Positions 61,137 to 64,000 of a DNA stretch of 64,000 nucleotides are shown here, in pieces. Origin of the DNA: Streptomyces adelaidensis (GTDB lineage Bacteria > Actinomycetota > Actinomycetes > Streptomycetales > Streptomycetaceae). The DNA is taken from the NCBI RefSeq assembly GCF_016598475.1, contig NZ_JAEMUX010000021.1, positions 1-64,000 of the forward strand, given 5' to 3'. Below the pieces are notes generated by a model. The model ran no database searches. It saw nothing but the letters and a program-made list of their open reading frames with translations, and was not told where the DNA came from. Numbering within the stretch: the first letter of the stretch is position 1; the number at the start of each line of letters is the position of its first letter. A program made the position numbers and the translations under genes.

Positions 61137-61859
61137 ATGACCGAAGGTGCCAACTCCGTGGCGACACAGCCAGAACCCTACTTCGACGACCTCGCCGAAC
61201 TGTACGAGCGGTTCACCAGGGTCCGTGACGCCGCCACCAGCCCGGTGCGCTCCTGGCTGGTCGAGCGGCTTCCGCCGGGCAGGCGGGCGATCGACGTCGG
61301 CTGCGGCGGTGGCAACAACTGCGGAATGCTGGCCGACCACTACGACGAGGTCGTGGGCGTGGACATCTCGCAGCGGATGCTCGACATCGCCGCGACCAAG
61401 CCGTCCCGTGTCCCGGTGCGCTACGAGTGCCGCAGCGCACTGGACCTCAGCCCGGCCACGCACGGCACCTTCGACCTCGTGATGTCGGTCAACGCCGTGT
61501 TCCACATGGGCCCGGCCGAGTCGGCGCTGGCACGTCTGCGTGAACTGGTCGCCCCCGGCGGACGATTGCTGATCATCGACGTCACCCAGCCGGACGCCGC
61601 CGCCGACGCGCCTCCCAGCCGGCAGAGCACCTACGCCTTCGAAACGGCCCGGATCATCTACGAGATGTCCGGAGACGTGGAGGCCGCCGCCGACTCGATG
61701 CGCATGATGCTGCACCCACGCTGGCTGGAGATGAGCACCCAGCACATGCCGCTGACGGACGCGGAATTCGCCCGCGCGTACGAGGCGCTGTTGCCCGGGG
61801 TCCAGATCACCAGGGACGTCGTCCCCACCATGAGCGCCGCCCTCTGGGACGCGCCGTGA
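61137..61859 (+). CDS. Class I SAM-dependent methyltransferase
   Basis: A 240-residue methyltransferase. Motif I is AIDVGCGGGNNCGML near residue 51, then VGVDISQRMLDIA near residue 73 (acidic loop), and FDLVMSVNAVFHMG near residue 115 and LLIIDVTQPDA near residue 143. It probably methylates an O or N of the bisindole product; the site cannot be told. It is not obviously a sugar methyltransferase like RebM. The end overlaps the GTG start of the RebD-like gene by four bases, so the two are translated together. Confidence 0.88.
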   Translation: MTEGANSVATQPEPYFDDLAELYERFTRVRDAATSPVRSWLVERLPPGRRAIDVGCGGGNNCGMLADHYDEVVGVDISQRMLDIAATKPSRVPVRYECRSALDLSPATHGTFDLVMSVNAVFHMGPAESALARLRELVAPGGRLLIIDVTQPDAAADAPPSRQSTYAFETARIIYEMSGDVEAAADSMRMMLHPRWLEMSTQHMPLTDAEFARAYEALLPGVQITRDVVPTMSAALWDAP

Positions 61860-64000
61860 GCGTCTTCGACCTGCCGAGGCTGCACTTCGCCGGGCTTGCG
61901 GTCACCAGACTGCCGACGGGTCCCCGCGCCGGGCTGCTGGATCTGGCGGCCAACCGGGCCCTGACCGACGACGGGCCGTTCCCCACGGAACGGCCGGTGC
62001 AGGAGTATCACGACTTCCTGCACCACCGGGGCGAGCGTTTCGAGCCGGACGGCGAGATCACCCCGGAGGGCCGGTTCGGAACCACCAAGGGCTGGAACTT
62101 CGGCGGGAACGGCCACTTCTGGATCGACGCGAAGGTGGTCAGCTGCGAGCGCGAGGCCGGGCGCGTGGACACCGAGGACCCCTTGGTCGGGCGGCAACTG
62201 GACCTGTGGGGCCACTACTGCGACTACACCGCGGGCACCGCCAACCGCGCCCGGGTGTTCGATGTGGACCCGTCGTCGAACTGGACCACCACGGTCATGG
62301 TGGGTCATTTCGCCTTGGGCAGGCTGGGCCGCTCGCACGAGACCGGCTACCTGGTCACCGGCGACGTCAACGGCATGTGCCCGCCGCGCTGGCAGAACTC
62401 CGCTCACATCCGTGACGTCGGTGAGCATCAGCTGTCCGCGCACTTTCGGCGCTCGGTGGTCCACCAGTTCGTGGTGGACAGGAACGAGGGCCTGCACTGG
62501 CTGGACGGGGCGGACAGCTCCCCCGCACTGACCGCGCTGCGCGAACTCATCGACTCCGGCGCCGCCGATGGGCTGGTCGTGCAGTTCGCCCTGACCAACA
62601 TGGCCACGCCGACCGCCAACGACGAGCCCGACCTGTGGGACCTGCGCGGCACGATCGCCGCCTGGCACGCCCAGGAGCTGCGCACCTGTCCCGCCGGACG
62701 GCTGCTCACCGGGCGCAGGCTGCGCTCCGCCGGTCAGGCCGGCCCCCTGCACAACCTGACCGTGCGGGTCGACGACACCCACGTCACCGCCAACCTGATC
62801 ACCGCGCTGCCCGTGGAACACCGTGCGCCCCGGCGCGGCCCCGGCCCCACACACCGGCTCGGCCCGTTCACCGACCTCGGTGACCTGGAACTGCGCACCG
62901 GCTCCGGCACGCTGCTCGCCACCATCCCCAGCAGCGCCTATCTCGGTGACGACTACTCCCTGACCTCCGGTGTGCTCACCGTGGCCCGCGTGGACGGCGG
63001 CACCGGCAACCCCGGCGAGACACTGCGACTGACCTCCGCGGAGGGCTCCACGCTGCTCGACGAGGAGGAGACGGTCGTCCAGTCGGACGAGGCGTGTCTG
63101 TTCCTGGAACACCCCAACTCCCGGACCGGCGAGGACTTCGCCGTGGAGATCCCGCTGCGCTCGTATGTGCGCGGCGAGCCCGCCAGGGTGGACGCCATCC
63201 GCGTCCTTCAGTTCTTCAATCCACGGGGCCTGCCGCTCGACGAGGCGGCACAGTCACCCGCCGCCCGCCCCGACGACGTACGCATCGTGGCCTTTCTGCC
63301 GCCCGGCCGACGGGACTACGAGGCCCAGTGCGTCACCTCGACCGACGAGCGGGGCCACGGCAAGGTCACCGTCAGGGGCATGCGCGGTGGCGCGGCCAAG
63401 GTGCTGCTGCTGCCCGAGGGCGAGCAACTGCCCGTGGACCCCGAACTGCCCGGATCGGCGGCACTCGCCTACGACAACGACGACGACCTGGGGTACTGGT
63501 CGGGCGTGGGCGCCCTCGCCGTCCGGGTGCTGCCCGACCAGTGGTATCTCGACGAGCTGCCGGACAGCGAGATCACTTTCCAGACGGTCTATCGCGAGGT
63601 GTTCGCCTACTACGAGCTGCAGTACTCCTTCATGCGATCGGAGGTCCTGAGCCTGGAGGACGAGTTCAAGGTCGAGCCCTACGCGCGGCTGATCTGGCAC
63701 GTCAGCGACTCCAAGCACAAGGACAAGACCTTCTACATGCCGCCCACCCGCGACATGAACGCGCCACAGACCAGGCTGCTGCTGCGGTACCTGCTGGCCG
63801 ACGAGGCGAAACGGCAGATCCCACCGACGCTGGTGCCCCAGGAACGCAGGTCCGGGCTGATCAACACCAGGGACGAGCTGCTGCACGCGCTCCACCACGC
63901 CGCGCGGATCGAACTCGCCACCATGATCCAGTACCTGTACGCGGCGTACTCGATCCCCCTCCACGGCGCGGCCCGGCACTACGTGGCCGACGGGACGTGG
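61856..64000 (+). CDS. rebD: Chromopyrrolic acid synthase (RebD/StaD/VioB-like), cut by the window end
   Basis: An open frame of 715 codons runs from GTG 61856 to the last base without a stop. It starts VSVFDLPRLHFAGLAVTRLPTGPRAGLLDLAANRALTDDG, typical of RebD/VioB, and near residue 680 has HHAARIELATMIQYLYAAYSIP, the start of the ferritin-like C-terminal domain with its first metal-ligand Glu. RebD is about 1000 residues, so some 300 are beyond the window. The heme/iron enzyme dimerises two indole-pyruvate imines into chromopyrrolic acid, the committed bisindole step. It overlaps the methyltransferase stop. Confidence 0.93.
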   Translation, partial: MSVFDLPRLHFAGLAVTRLPTGPRAGLLDLAANRALTDDGPFPTERPVQEYHDFLHHRGERFEPDGEITPEGRFGTTKGWNFGGNGHFWIDAKVVSCEREAGRVDTEDPLVGRQLDLWGHYCDYTAGTANRARVFDVDPSSNWTTTVMVGHFALGRLGRSHETGYLVTGDVNGMCPPRWQNSAHIRDVGEHQLSAHFRRSVVHQFVVDRNEGLHWLDGADSSPALTALRELIDSGAADGLVVQFALTNMATPTANDEPDLWDLRGTIAAWHAQELRTCPAGRLLTGRRLRSAGQAGPLHNLTVRVDDTHVTANLITALPVEHRAPRRGPGPTHRLGPFTDLGDLELRTGSGTLLATIPSSAYLGDDYSLTSGVLTVARVDGGTGNPGETLRLTSAEGSTLLDEEETVVQSDEACLFLEHPNSRTGEDFAVEIPLRSYVRGEPARVDAIRVLQFFNPRGLPLDEAAQSPAARPDDVRIVAFLPPGRRDYEAQCVTSTDERGHGKVTVRGMRGGAAKVLLLPEGEQLPVDPELPGSAALAYDNDDDLGYWSGVGALAVRVLPDQWYLDELPDSEITFQTVYREVFAYYELQYSFMRSEVLSLEDEFKVEPYARLIWHVSDSKHKDKTFYMPPTRDMNAPQTRLLLRYLLADEAKRQIPPTLVPQERRSGLINTRDELLHALHHAARIELATMIQYLYAAYSIPLHGAARHYVADGTW

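Noticed and set aside
1..64000. tRNA, rRNA or a plasmid/phage origin
   Set aside because: No cloverleaf with conserved T-loop, no ribosomal sequence and no clustered origin repeats were seen on either strand; a covariance-model scan would be decisive.

Overview
The window is chromosomal DNA from a Streptomyces-type actinomycete. Base composition is very GC-rich with GC-biased third codon positions, starts are often GTG, and families typical of Streptomyces are present (DUF6243, Prim-Pol-like protein, AfsR-type regulator). The panB / nadE / glnA2 / glnE / malR-malEFG gene content matches, from memory, the core region around SCO2228-SCO2256 of S. coelicolor.

Layout. 1-16 kb holds housekeeping and iron genes: a GNAT acetyltransferase, a TetR regulator, a Prim-Pol-like protein, an efeOBU iron-uptake operon with an added lipoprotein gene, hmuUV and hmuO heme genes (three candidate DmdR1/IdeR iron boxes), map, an MFS exporter, an F420:NADPH reductase and an M50 protease. 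16-21 kb is disturbed: a large serine integrase whose catalytic serine appears to be threonine, followed by an AfsR/SARP-type regulator broken by a nonsense codon and a frameshift. 21-35 kb holds a DrrAB-like exporter, panB, an EmrB-type pump with TetR regulator and palindromic operator, nadE, DUF305 and DUF3105 proteins and glnA2. 35-48 kb holds glnE (with a dispersed palindrome inserted in frame), an EamA transporter with divergent LysR regulator, a PAP2 protein and the maltose system malR-malEFG plus alpha-glucosidase, with strong intercistronic hairpins.

From about 48 kb to the window end lies the left part of a halogenated bisindole gene cluster of the rebeccamycin/staurosporine/indolotryptoline type: a class II DAHP-synthase-like protein, FAD-dependent tryptophan halogenase, CPA2 antiporter, flavin reductase, an alpha/beta-hydrolase-fold protein, RebO-like amino-acid oxidase, RebC-like FAD monooxygenase, RebP/StaP-like P450, a second FAD monooxygenase, a SAM methyltransferase and a RebD-like chromopyrrolic acid synthase cut by the window end. 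Inferred route: tryptophan is chlorinated, oxidised to the imine, dimerised to a chlorinated chromopyrrolic acid, aryl-coupled by the P450 and oxidised by two flavoenzymes, then methylated. Two cluster proteins look catalytically eroded: the DAHP-synthase homologue has lost two of four metal ligands and other PEP-site residues, and the hydrolase has lost its recognisable triad. A trpD fragment lies just upstream. No pathway regulator or glycosyltransferase is seen before the window ends.
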